From Saccoglossus kowalevskii (taxonomy: Eukaryota; Hemichordata; Enteropneusta; Harrimaniidae): a stretch of 33,185 nucleotides of DNA. A program made the translations under genes and the position numbers. Shown piece by piece: positions 11,641 through 21,075 of this stretch (within the stretch, counting starts at the first letter, position 1; each line of letters begins with the position of its first letter). The notes under the pieces were generated by a model, which was not told where the DNA came from, did not search any database, and saw nothing but the letters and a program-made list of their open reading frames with translations. The DNA lies in the NCBI RefSeq assembly GCF_000003605.2, contig NW_003105685.1, positions 1 through 33,185 on the forward strand. Direction: 5' to 3'.

Positions 11641-12583
11641 GATATCATATTAACAAGTCCAATAGTTAAAAGTTCGAAAATGTGAATAAATGTTTCGTTA
11701 ATTGGTGTTAAATTATCGTAGTGTTACTCAAAGTATGTAGAGGTCATAGGTCAATTATAGGAGGTACCTGTGAAAGCGATATCGTTTTTGAAACATTAAA
11801 AAATCTGAAATAGCCGGCAATTCAGCTGAATTTCAAATAATCGATGCAGCTGTGAGGTTAGGTGATCGACCAATGTTTAAAGTAAAGTACAAACGGGCGT
11901 GGTTAGTTCTTTCAAGGGAGACTGATTGAGTAAATGAGCTGTTGAGTTTATTTTTTTTGTTCCATCACGCATATCAAAAACATATAAGGAAACGTTCCTG
12001 CATTCTTTCTTACTGTGATGTCGATCATTTGTAGTGGAAAATCGTGGAATTATTGTAACTGTTTTAATTAATGGACAGTTTTCAAATTCCTTCTAATTTC
12101 AAGAACAAGTTGCTGATCTGTCGGCACGTAGTGGGATGTACGCTGTTACCACTCCGTGCAAAGTATTTCAAAGTGATTGCAAAGTTGTGCAAAGTTATTG
12201 AAAAGTTAGTAGATGTATTTGTATGTATGACCTAAGTTGTTGGCATATAGAAACGCGCAGTTGTAAAGTCGAAAAAATCAATAAAAGCCAATTGAAAGCA
12301 GTCTATAGTTGTTCCCATGAGCTGAAGGTAAAATGTTAGAAAACACTGTGCAATGTTGGAATAAGCGAAGGAAATATTGGCGGAGTTGCTTATATATTTA
12401 ACCTAAGTCATTGTCATGATAACCCCGCAGTTAAATTTCGAAAACATTAAGTAAATGTTCCAAGAATGCCTCATATATAAGCAGATTATCACCACAGCCT
12501 ACCAAAAAATCGACAAGAAACTGCTTACAAAGTTGTAAAAAGCGATTGCAAAGTTGGTAGTTTCATTCGGGATTGTTACCTGT
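11641..12583 (+). repeat. Monomer 13 (943 bp), A-form palindrome
   Basis: The first half is GTGAGG-type but has TTCTTTCAAGGGAGACTG, borrowed from the GTGATTAGG kind. The second half is C-type with the full TATATATAAG run. AATGGACAG and GGGATGTACG precede the phased module. Confidence 0.95.
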
Positions 12584-13529
12584 GATATCATATTAACAAT
12601 TCCAATAGTTAAAAGTTCGAAAATGTGAATAAATGTTTTGTTAATTGGTGTTAAATTATCGAAGTGTTAATCAAAGTATGTAGAGGTCATAGGTCAATTA
12701 TACGAGGTACCTGTGAACGCGATATCGTTTTTGAAATATTAAAAAATCTGAAATAGCCGGCAATTCGGCTGAATTTCAAATAATCGATGCAGCTGTTTGA
12801 TTAGGTGATCGACCAATGTTTTTAAACTAAAGCACAAACAGGCGTGGTTACTTCTTTCAAGGGAGACTGATTGAGTAAATGAGCTGTTGAGTTTATTTTT
12901 TTTGTTCCATCACGCATATCGAAAACATATAAGGCAACGTTCCTGCATTCTTTCTTACTGTGATGTTGATCATTTATAGTGGAAAATTGTGGAATTGTTG
13001 TAACTGTTTTAATTAATGGAAAGTTTTCAATTTCCTTCTAATTTTCAAGAACAAGTTGCTGAGCCGTCGGCACGTAGTGGGATTTACGCTGTTACCACTC
13101 CGTGCAAAGTTGTTCAAAGTGATTGCAAAGTTGTGCAAAGTTATTGAAAAGTTGGAAGATGTGTTTGTATATATGGCCTAAGTTGTTGGCATATAGAAAC
13201 GCGCAGTTGTAAAGTCGAGAAATTCAATAAAAGCCAATTGAAAGCAGTCTATAGATTTTGCCATGAAGTGAGGGCAAAATGTTTGAAAACACCGTGCAAA
13301 GTTGGAAAAAACAAAGGAAATGTTGGCGGAGTTGCTTATATATTTAACGTAAGTCATTTTCATGACAACCCCGCAGTTAAATTTCGAAAACATTAAGTAA
13401 ATGTTCTGATAATGTCTCATATATAAGCAGATTATCACAACAGCCAACGGAAAAATCGACAAGAAACTGCTTACAAAGTTGTAAAAAGCGATTGCAAAGT
13501 TGGTAGTTTCATTCGGGATTGTTACCTGT
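12584..13529 (+). repeat. Monomer 14 (946 bp), G-form hairpin
   Basis: GCTGTTTGATTAGG and GATGTTGATCATTTATAG are shared with the final partial monomer at 32294. The second half is G-type with ATTTTGCCATGAAGTG. The minus strand is open for 119 codons at 13178-13537; this is a property of the repeat shared by several copies and gives no evidence of a gene. Confidence 0.95.
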
Positions 13530-14476
13530 GATATCATATTAACAAGTCCAATAGTTAAAAGTTCGAAAATGTGAATAAATGTTTCGTTAATTGGTGTTAA
13601 ATTATCGTAGTGTTACTCAAAGTATGTAGAGGTCATAGGTCAATTATAGGAGGTACCTGTGAAAGCGATATCGTTTTTGAAACATTAAAAAATCTGAAAT
13701 AGCCGGCAATTCAGCTGAATTTCAAATAATCGATGCAGCTGTGAGGTTAGGTGATCGACCAATGTTTAAAGTAAATCACAAACGGGCGTGGTTAGTTCTT
13801 GCATAGGAGACTGCCTGAGTAAATGAGCTGTTGAGTTTATTTTTTTAGTTCCATCACGAATATCGAAAATATATAAGGCAACGTTCCTGCATTCTTTTTG
13901 CTGTGATGTCGATCATTTATAGTGGAAAATCGTAGAAATTTTGTAACTGTTTTAATTAATACAAAGTTTTCAAAGTCCTTCTAGATTTCAAGAACAAGTT
14001 GCTGAGCTGTCGGCACGTAGTGGGATTTACGCTGTTAACACTACCGGCAAAGTTATTTAAAGTGATTGCAAAATTGTGCAAAGTTATTGCAACGTTGGTA
14101 GATGTATTTGTATGTATGAACTAAGTTTTTGGCATATAGAAACACGCAGTTGTAAAGTCGAGAAATTTAATAAAAACCGATTGAAAGCAGTCTATAGGTG
14201 TTGCCATGAGGTGAGGGCAAAATGTTTGAAAACACCGTGCAAAGTTGGAAAAAACAAAGGAAATGTTGGCGGAGTTGCTTATATATTTAACGTAAGTCAT
14301 TTTCATGGCAACCCCGCAGTTAAATTTCGAAAACATTAAGTAAATGTTCCGATAATGTCTGTCTTATATATAAGCAGATTATCACAACAGCCAAGGGAAA
14401 AATCGATAAGAAACTGCTTACAAAGTTGTAAAAAGCGATTGCAAAGTTGGTAGTTTCATTCGGGATTGTTACCTGT
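13530..14476 (+). repeat. Monomer 15 (947 bp), A-form palindrome
   Basis: GTGAGG-type first half, TTTTTTTAG T-run ending, AATACAAAG and TTAACACTACCGG module variant. The second half is G-type with ATAATGTCTGTC. It is nearly duplicated by monomer 16 from about 13850 to 14100. Confidence 0.95.
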
Positions 14477-15418
14477 GATATCATATTAACAAGTCCAATA
14501 GTTAAAAGTTCGAAAATGTGAATAAATGTTTCGTTGATTGGTGTTAAATTATCGAAGTGTTAATCAAAGTATGTAGAGGTCATAGGTCAATTATAGGAGG
14601 TACCTGTGAAAGCGATATCGTTTTTGAAACATTAAAAAATCTGAAATAGCCGGCAATTCAGCTGAATTTCAAATAATCGATGCAGCTGTGAGGTTAGGTG
14701 ATCGACCAATGTTTAAAGTAAAGCACAAACGGGCGTGGTTAGTTCTTGCATAGGAGACTGCCTGAGTAAATGAGCTGTTGAGTTTATTTTTTTAGTTCCA
14801 TCACGAATATCGAAAATATATAAGGCAACATTCCTGCATTCTTTTTGCTGTGATGTCGATCATTTATAGTGGAAAATCGTAGAAATTTTGTAACTGTTTT
14901 AATTAATACAAAGTTTTCAAATTCCTTCTAGATTTCAAGAACAAGTTGCTGAGCTGTCGGCACGTAGTGGGATTTACGCTGTTAACACTCCCGGCAAAGT
15001 TATTTAAAGTGATTGCAAAATTGTGCAAAGTTATTGCAACGTTGGTAGATGTATTTGTATATATGACTTAAGTTGTTGGCATATAGAAACGCGCAGTTGT
15101 AAAGTCGAGAAATTCAATAAAAGCCAATTGAAAGCAGTCATGTTGCCATGAGGTGAGGGCAAAATGTTTGAAAATACCGTGCAAAGTTGGAAAAAACAAA
15201 GGAAATGTTGGCGGAGTTGCTTATATATTTAACGTAAGTCGTTTTCATGGCAACCCCGCAGTTAAATTTCGAAAACATTAAGTAAATGTTCCGATAATGT
15301 CTGTCTTATATATAAGCAGATTATCACAACAGCCAACGGAAAAATCGACAAGAAACTGCTTACAAAGTTGTAAAAAGCGATTGCAAAGTTGGTAGTTTCA
15401 TTCGGGATTGTTACCTGT
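14477..15418 (+). repeat. Monomer 16 (942 bp), A-form palindrome
   Basis: The first half and first module match monomer 15. A small deletion in the second half (CAGTCATGTTGCC for CAGTCTATAGATGTTGCC) is shared only with monomer 17, marking a recent local duplication. Confidence 0.95.
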
Positions 15419-16359
15419 GATATCATATTAACAAGTCCAATAGTTAAAAGTTTGAAAATGTGAATAAATGTTTCGTTAATTGGTGTTAAATTATCGTAGT
15501 GTTACTCAAAGTATGTAGAGGTCATAGGTCAATTATAGGAGGTACCTGTGAAAGCGATATCGTTTTTGAAACATTAAAAAATCTGAAATAGCCGGCAATT
15601 CAGCTGAATTTCAAATAATCGATGCAGCTGTGAGGTTAGGTGATCGACCAATGTTTAAAGTAAAGCACAAACGGGCGTGGTTAGTTCTTGCATAGGAGAC
15701 TGCCTGAGTAAATGAGCTGTTGAGTTTATTTTTTTGTTTCATCACGCATATCGAAAATATATAAGGCAACGTTCCTGCATTCTTTCTTACTGTGATGTCG
15801 ATCATTTATAGTGGGAAATCGTGGAATTATTGTAACTGTTTTAATTAATGGACAGTTATCAAATTCCTTCTAATTTCAAGAAAAAGTTGCTGATCTGTCG
15901 GCACGTAGTGGGATGTACGCTGTTACCACTCCGTGCAAAGCTGTTCAAAGTGATTGCAAAGTTGTGCAAAGTTATTGAAAAGTTGGTAGATGTATTTGTA
16001 TATATGACTTAAGTTGTTGGCATATAGAAACGCGCAGTTGTAAAATCGAGAAATTCAATAAAAGCCAATTGAAAGCAGTCATGTTGCCATGAGGTGAGGG
16101 CAAAATGTTTGAAAACACCGTGCAAAGTTGGAAAAAACAAAGGAAATGTTGGCGAAGTTGCTTATATATTTAACGTAAGTCATTTTCATGGCAAACCCGC
16201 AGTTAAATTTCGAAAACATTAAGTAAATGTTCCGATAATGTCTGTCTTATATATAAGCAGATTATCACAACAGCCAACGGAAAAATCGACAAGAAACTGC
16301 TTACAAAGTTGTAAAAAGCGATTGCAAAGTTGGTAGTTTCATTCGGGATTGTTACCTGT
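15419..16359 (+). repeat. Monomer 17 (941 bp), A-form palindrome
   Basis: It carries the same CAGTCATGTTGCC deletion as monomer 16 but a different first phased module (GGACAG, GGGATGTACG, TTACC). Module haplotypes have therefore been exchanged separately from the block downstream. Confidence 0.95.
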
Positions 16360-17300
16360 GATATCATATTAACAAGTCCAATAGTTAAAAGTTCCAAAAT
16401 GTGAATAAATGTTTCGTTAATTGGTGTTAAATTATCGTAGTGTTACTCAAAGTATGTAGAGGTCATAGGTCAATTATAGGAGGTACCTGTGAAAGCGATA
16501 TCGTTTTTGAAACATTAAAAAATCTGAAATAGCCGGCAATTCAGCTAAATTTCAAATAATTGATGCAGCTGTGAGATTAGGTGATCGACCAATGTTTAAA
16601 GTAAAGCACAAACTGGCGTGGTTAGTTCTTGCATAGGAGACTGCCTGAGTAAATGAGCTGTTGAGTTTATTTTTTTGTTTCATCACGCATATCGAAAATA
16701 TATAAGGCAACGTTCCTGCATTCTTTCTTACTGTGATGTCGATCATTTATAGTGGGAAATCGTGGAATTATTGTAACTGTTTTAATTAATAGACAGTTTT
16801 CAAATTCCTTCTAATTTCAAGAACAAGTTGCTGATCTGTCGGCACGTAGTGGGATGTACGCTGTTACCACTCCGTGCAACGTTGTTTAAAGTGATTGCAA
16901 AGTTGTGCAAAGTTATTGAAAAGTTGGTAGACGTATTTGTACATATAACTTAAGTTGTTGGCATATAGAAACGCGCAGTTGTAAAGTCGAGAAATTCAAT
17001 AAAAGCCAATTGAAAGCAGTCTATAGATGTTGCCATGAGGTGAGGGCAAAATGTTTGAAAACACCGTGCAAAGTTGGAAAAAACGATGGAAATGTTGGCG
17101 GAGTTGCTTATATATTTAACGTAAGTCATTTACATGACAACCCCGCAGTTAAATTTCGAAAACATTAAGTAAATGTTCCGAGAATGTCTTATATATAAGC
17201 AGATTATCACCACAGCCTACCAAAAAATCGACAAGAAACTGCTTACAAAGTTGTAAAAAGCGATTGCAAAGTTGGTAGTTTCATTCGGGATGTTACCTGT
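16360..17300 (+). repeat. Monomer 18 (941 bp), A-form with arm change
   Basis: The palindrome arm is altered (CAGCTAAATTTC) and the next ATCGAT is ATTGAT. GTGAGATTAGG and AACTGGCGTGG are shared with monomer 21. The CACCACAGCC variant precedes the landmark. Confidence 0.95.
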
Positions 17301-18245
17301 GATATCATATTAACAAGTCCAATAGTTAAAAGTTCGAAAATGTGAATAAATGTTTCGTTAATTGGTGTTAAATTATCGTAGTGTTACTCAAAGTATGTAG
17401 AGGTCATAAGTCAATTATAGGAGGTACCTGTGAAAGCGATATCGTTTTTGAAACATTAAAAAATCTGAAATAGCCGGCAATTCAGCTGAATTTCAAATAA
17501 TCGATGCAGCTGTGAGGTTAGGTGATCGACCAATGTTTAAAGTAAAGTACAAACGGGCGTGGTTAGTTCTTGCATGGGAGACTGCTTGAGTAAATGAGCT
17601 GTTGAGTTTATTTTTTTAGTTACATCACGAATATCGAAAATATATAAGGCAACGTTCCTGCATTCTTTTTACTGTGATGTCGATCATTTATAGTGGAAAA
17701 TCGTAGAAATTTTGTAATTGTTTTAATTAATACAAAGTTTTCAAATTTCTTCTAGATTTCAAGAACAAGTTGCTGAGCTGTCGGCACGTAGTGGGATTTA
17801 CGCTGTTAACACTCCCGGCAAAGTTATTCAAAGTGATTGCAAAATTGTGCAAAGTTATTGCAAAGTTGGTAGATGGATTTGTATATATGACTTAAGTTGT
17901 TGGCATATAGAAACGCGCAGTTGTAAAGTCTAGAAATTCAATAAAAGCCAATTGAAAGCAGTCTATAGATGTTGCCATGAGGTGAGGGCAAAATGTTTGA
18001 AAACACCGTGCAAAGTTGGAAAAAAAACGATGGAAATGTTGGCGGAGTTGCTTATATATTTAACGTAAGTCATTTTCATGACAACCTCGCAGTTAAATTT
18101 AGAAAACATTAAGTAAATGTTCCGAGAATGTCTTATATATAAGCAGATTATCACAACAGCCAACGGAAAAATCGACAAGAAACTGCTTACAAAGTTGTAA
18201 AAAGCGATTGCAAAGTTGGTAGTTTCATTCGGGATTGTTACCTGT
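17301..18245 (+). repeat. Monomer 19 (945 bp), A-form palindrome
   Basis: GTGAGG-type first half with the TTTTTTTAG T-run ending and the AATACAAAG / TTAACACTCCCGG module haplotype. The second half is G-type with an A-run of eight at the third phased module. Confidence 0.95.
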
Positions 18246-19189
18246 GATATCATATTAACAAGTCCAATAGTTAAAAGTTCGAAAATGTGAATAATGTTTC
18301 GTTAATTGGTGTTAAATTATCGTAGTGTACTCAAAGTATGTAGAGGTCATAGGTCAGTTATAGGAGGTACATGTGAAAGCGATATCATTTTGAAACATAA
18401 AAAAATCTGAAATAGCCGGCAATTCGGCTGAATTTCCAATAATCGATGCAGCTGTGTGATTAGGTGATCGACCAATGTTTTAAAGTAAAGCACAAACAGG
18501 CGTGGTTAGTTCTTGCAAGGGAGACTGATTCAGTAAATGAGCTGTTGAGTTTATTTTTTTTTGTTCCACCACGCATATCAAAAAATATAAGGAACGTTCC
18601 TGCATTCTTTCTTACTGTGATGTCGATCATTTGTAGTGGAAAATCGTGGAATTTTTGTAACTGTTTTAATTAATGGAAAGTTTTCAAATTCCTTCTAATT
18701 TCAAGAACAAGTTGCTGATCTGTCGGCACGTTGTGGGATTTACGCTGTTACCACTCCGTGCAAAGTTGTTCAAAGTGATTGCAAAGTTGTGCAAAGTTAT
18801 TGAAAAGTTGGTATATGTATTTGTATATATGGCCTAAGTTGTTGGCATGTAGAAACGCGCAGTTGTAAAGTCAAGAAATTCAATAAAAGCCAATTGAAAG
18901 CAGTCTAAAGATGTTGCCACGAGGTGAGGGCAAAATGTTTGAAAACACCGTGCAAAGTTGGAAAAAACAAAGGAAATGTTGGCGGAGTTGCTTATATATT
19001 TAACGTAAGTCATTTTCATGGCAACCCCGCAGTTAAATTTCGAAAACATTAAGTAAATGTTCCGATAATGTCTGTCTTATATATAAGCAGATTATCACAA
19101 CAGCCAACGGAAAAATCGACAAGAAACTGCTTACAAAGTTGTAAAAAGCGATTGCAAAGTTGGTAGTTTCATTCGGGATTGTTACCTGT
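18246..19189 (+). repeat. Monomer 20 (944 bp), G-form hairpin
   Basis: The hairpin AGCCG..CGGCT is at 18414-18429. The monomer is a relative of monomers 3 and 7 (GTGATTAGG, ATGTAGAAACG, ATAATGTCTGTC). One-base losses cluster at about 18290-18600, for example GTGTACTC for GTGTTACTC. Confidence 0.95.
18414..18429. repeat. Hairpin-forming inverted repeat, G-form
   Basis: AGCCG and CGGCT form a 5-bp GC-rich stem around the 6-base loop GCAATT. This is the G-form alternative to the 14-bp palindrome at the same place. The single G/A difference creates one structure and destroys the other. Confidence 0.75.
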
Positions 19190-20131
19190 GATATCATATT
19201 AACAAGTCCAATAGTTAAAAGTTCGAAAATGTGAAAAAATGTTTCGTTAATTGGTGTTAAATTATCGTAGTGTTACTCAAAGTATGTAGAGGTCATAGGT
19301 CAATTATAGGAGGTACCTGTGAAAGCGATATCGTTTTTGAAACATTAAAAAATCTGAAATAGCCGGCAATTCAGCTGATTTTCAAATAATCGATGCAGCT
19401 GTGAGATTAGGTGATTGACCAATGTTTAAAGTAAAGCACAAACTGGCGTGGTTAGTTCTTGCATAGGAGACTGCCTGAGTAAATGAGCTGTTGAGTTTAT
19501 TTTTTTGTTTCATCACGCATATCGAAAATATATAAGGCAACGTTCCTGCATTCTTTCTTACTGTGATGTCGATCATTTATAGTGGGAAATCGTGGAATTA
19601 TTGTAACTGTTTTAATTAATGGACAGTTTTCAAATTCCTTCTAATTTCAAGAACAAGTTGCTGATCTGTCGGCACGTAGTGGGATGTACGCTGTTACCAC
19701 TCCGTGCAACGTTATTCAAAGTGATTGCAAAATTGTGCAAAGTTATTGCAAAGTTGGTAGATGTATTTGTATGTATGACCTAAGTTGTTGGCATACAGAA
19801 ACGCGCAGTTGTAAAGTCGAGAAATTTAATAAAAGCCAATTGAAAGCAGCCTGTAGATGTTGCCATGAGGTGAGGGCAAAATGTTTGAAAACACCGTGCA
19901 ATGTTGGAAAAAACGAAGGAAATTTTGGCGGAGTTGTTTATATATTTAACGTAAGTCATTTTCATGACAACCCCGCAGTTAAATTTCGAAAACATTAAGT
20001 AAATGTTCCGAGAATGTCTTATATATAAGCAGATTATCACAACAGCCAACGGAAAAATCGACAAGAAACTGCTTACAAAGTTGTAAAAAGCGATTGCAAA
20101 GTTGGTAGTTTCATTCGGGTTTGTTACCTGT
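19190..20131 (+). repeat. Monomer 21 (942 bp), A-form with arm change
   Basis: CAGCTGATTTTC breaks the palindrome arm. The last ~350 bp, including AATTTTGGCGGAG, GTTGTTTATATATT and CGGGTTTGTTACC, are almost identical to the end of the monomer at 25769, at an offset of 6,570 bp. Confidence 0.95.
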
Positions 20132-20137
20132 GATATC
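20125..20137 (+). promoter_or_regulatory. TACCTGTGA / TGATATCA box, copy 1
   Basis: TACCTGTGA runs into the 8-bp palindrome TGATATCA. It is among the best conserved stretches of the monomer and is the landmark used here. TACCTG is the complement of the CAGGTA core bound by Snail/ZEB zinc fingers in animals; that link is speculative. Conservation alone is the evidence for function. Confidence 0.35.
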
Positions 20138-20255
20138 ATATTAACAAGTCCAATAGTTAAAAGTTCGAAAATGTGAATAAATGTTTCGTTAATTGGTGTT
20201 AAATTATCGTAGTGTTACTCAAAGTATGTAGAGGTCATAGGTCAATTATAGGAGG

Positions 20256-20274
20256 TACCTGTGAAAGCGATATC
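20256..20274 (+). promoter_or_regulatory. TACCTGTGA / CGATATCG box, copy 2
   Basis: The same nine bases as copy 1 recur 131 bp downstream, here followed by AAGC and the palindrome CGATATCG. Some sub-families read TACATGTGA instead. Two copies of a linked motif pair within the box half suggest a repeated protein site or an old internal duplication. Confidence 0.35.
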
Positions 20275-20309
20275 GTTTTTGAAACATTAAAAAATCTGAA
20301 ATAGCCGGC

Positions 20310-20323
20310 AATTCAGCTGAATT
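20310..20323. repeat. 14-bp perfect palindrome, A-form
   Basis: AATTCAGCTGAATT reads the same on both strands and centres on a CAGCTG E-box-type core. It exists only in monomers carrying A at the variant position. A second CAGCTG begins 24 bp downstream at 20338, whatever the variant. Confidence 0.85.
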
Positions 20324-20385
20324 TCAAATAATCGATGCAGCTGTGAGGTTAGGTGATCGACCAATGTTTAAAGTAAAGCACAAAC

Positions 20386-20393
20386 GGGCGTGG
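20386..20393 (+). promoter_or_regulatory. GGGCGTGG box
   Basis: A GC-rich octamer in an A+T-rich monomer, kept in most copies and in the short units. It matches the CACCC/GC-box type bound by KLF/Sp1-class zinc fingers (CCACGCCC on the other strand). Sub-families with AACAGGCGTGG or CGGACGTGG weaken it. Whether any protein binds is unknown. Confidence 0.3.
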
Positions 20394-20470
20394 TTAGTTC
20401 TTGCATAGGAGACTGCCTGAGTAAATGACCTGTTGAGTTTATTTTTTTGTTTCATCACGCATATCGAAAA

Positions 20471-20479
20471 TATATAAGG
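20471..20479 (+). promoter_or_regulatory. TATA-like element 1 (TATATAAGG)
   Basis: A good TATA-box match lying just after the T-run and kept in the 365-bp short units. A pyrimidine-rich TTCTTTCTTACTG begins about 24 bp downstream, the usual distance for a start site, but no convincing initiator is seen. In one sub-family it reads ACATATAAGG. Confidence 0.25.
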
Positions 20480-20649
20480 CAACGTTCCTGCATTCTTTCT
20501 TACTGTGATGTCGATCATTTATAGTGGAAAATCGTGGAATTGTTGTAACTGTTTTAATTAATGGAAAGTTTTCAATTTCCTTCTAATTTTCAAGAACAAA
20601 TTGCTGAGCTGTCGGCACGTAGTGGGATTTACGCTGTTACCACTCCGTG

Positions 20650-20703
20650 CAAAGTTGTTCAAAGTGATTGCAAAGTTGTGCAAAGTTATTGAAAAGTTGG
20701 TAA
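20650..20703 (+). repeat. Helically phased module 1: CAAAG every 10/11 bp
   Basis: In the reference copy CAAAG-like motifs begin at 20650, 20660, 20671, 20681 and 20692 (the last is AAAAG; CAAAG in other copies). Steps are 10, 11, 10 and 11 bp, averaging 10.5 bp, the helical repeat of B-DNA. The layout recurs in nearly every full monomer, for example 180-232 and 13105-13158. Inference: the motifs face one side of the helix and could favour a bend, a nucleosome rotational setting, or a repeated protein contact. Confidence 0.85.
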
Positions 20704-20770
20704 ATGTATTTGTATATATGAGTTAAATTGTTGGCATATAGAAACGCGCAGTTGTAAAGTCGAGAAATTC

Positions 20771-20776
20771 AATAAA
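20771..20776 (+). terminator. AATAAA hexamer, candidate poly(A) signal
   Basis: AATAAA in CAATAAAAGCC is conserved in almost every full monomer, 300 bp after TATA-like element 1. A second AATAAA lies at 20176-20181 in GTGAATAAATG, about 45 bp after the landmark. The hexamer is the metazoan poly(A) signal, but base composition makes it common by chance. Confidence 0.22.
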
Positions 20777-20819
20777 AGCCAATTGAAAGCAGTCTATAGA
20801 TGTTGCCATGAGGTGAGGG

Positions 20820-20872
20820 CAAAATGTTTGAAAACACCGTGCAAAGTTGGAAAAAAACGATGGAAATGTTGG
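20820..20872 (+). repeat. Helically phased module 3: A-tracts every 10-11 bp
   Basis: A-rich motifs begin at 20820 (CAAAATG), 20831 (AAAACACC), 20842 (CAAAGTTGG), about 20852 (A-run of seven) and 20863 (GAAATGTTGG). Steps are 11, 11, 10 and 11 bp. Phased A-tracts of four or more are the classic cause of intrinsic DNA curvature. Copies with GAAAAAACAAAGG lose 1 bp here, so phasing varies between sub-families. Confidence 0.7.
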
Positions 20873-20963
20873 CGGAGTTGCTTATATATTTAACGTAAGT
20901 CATTTTCATGACAACCCCGCAGTCAAATTTTGAAAACATTAAGTAAATGTTCCGAGAATGTCT

Positions 20964-20973
20964 TATATATAAG
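20964..20973 (+). promoter_or_regulatory. TATA-like element 2 (TATATATAAG)
   Basis: A strong TATA-box-like run followed by GCAG, about 110 bp before the next landmark. It is shortened by 2 bp in monomers 11 and 12 and missing from the truncated and short units. A third, weaker run (TTATATATTTAA) lies about 80 bp upstream. In DNA this A+T-rich, chance occurrence is a real alternative. Confidence 0.22.
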
Positions 20974-21019
20974 CAGATTATCACCACAGCCTACCAAAAA
21001 ATCGACAAGAAACTGCTTA

Positions 21020-21052
21020 CAAAGTTGTAAAAAGCGATTGCAAAGTTGGTAG
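21020..21052 (+). repeat. Helically phased module 2: second CAAAGTTG cluster
   Basis: CAAAGTTGTA at 21020, AAAAGCGATTG at 21030 and CAAAGTTGGTAG at 21041 give steps of 10 and 11 bp. The order of motifs parallels module 1 (CAAAGTTGTT, CAAAGTGATTG, CAAAGTTG), so the two modules look like diverged copies of one ancestral short repeat. It is present in nearly all full monomers just before the landmark and absent from the short units. Confidence 0.75.
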
Positions 21053-21075
21053 TTTCATTCGGGATTGTTACCTGT

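Larger units (their letters stand above)
20132..21075 (+). repeat. Monomer 22 (944 bp), reference copy for landmarks
   Basis: This intact, typical copy is used below to place the internal elements. It has the A-form palindrome at 20310-20323, E-box-like CAGCTG at 20314 and 20338, GGGCGTGG at 20386, TATATAAGG at 20471 and three helically phased modules in the second half. It is G-type with GTAAGT and ends with the CACCACAGCC variant. Confidence 0.96.

Noticed and set aside
13178-13537. 119-codon minus-strand open frame, recurring at 19780-20139, 22608-22967 and 26350-26709
   Set aside because: The same frame occurs in other monomers but is broken by indels at different points, leaving 62-119 codons. 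There is no recognisable domain, and the conceptual protein follows the A+T-rich repeat. No sign of coding constraint was seen.
20188-20203. TTTCGTTAATTGGTG as a possible CENP-B box
   Set aside because: Only the first half (TTCG) agrees; the required A and CGGG of the core are absent.
20249-20290. AGGAGGT followed seven bases later by GTG, like a bacterial ribosome binding site and start
   Set aside because: The frame stops after nine codons in nearly all copies, and nothing else in the window is bacterial.
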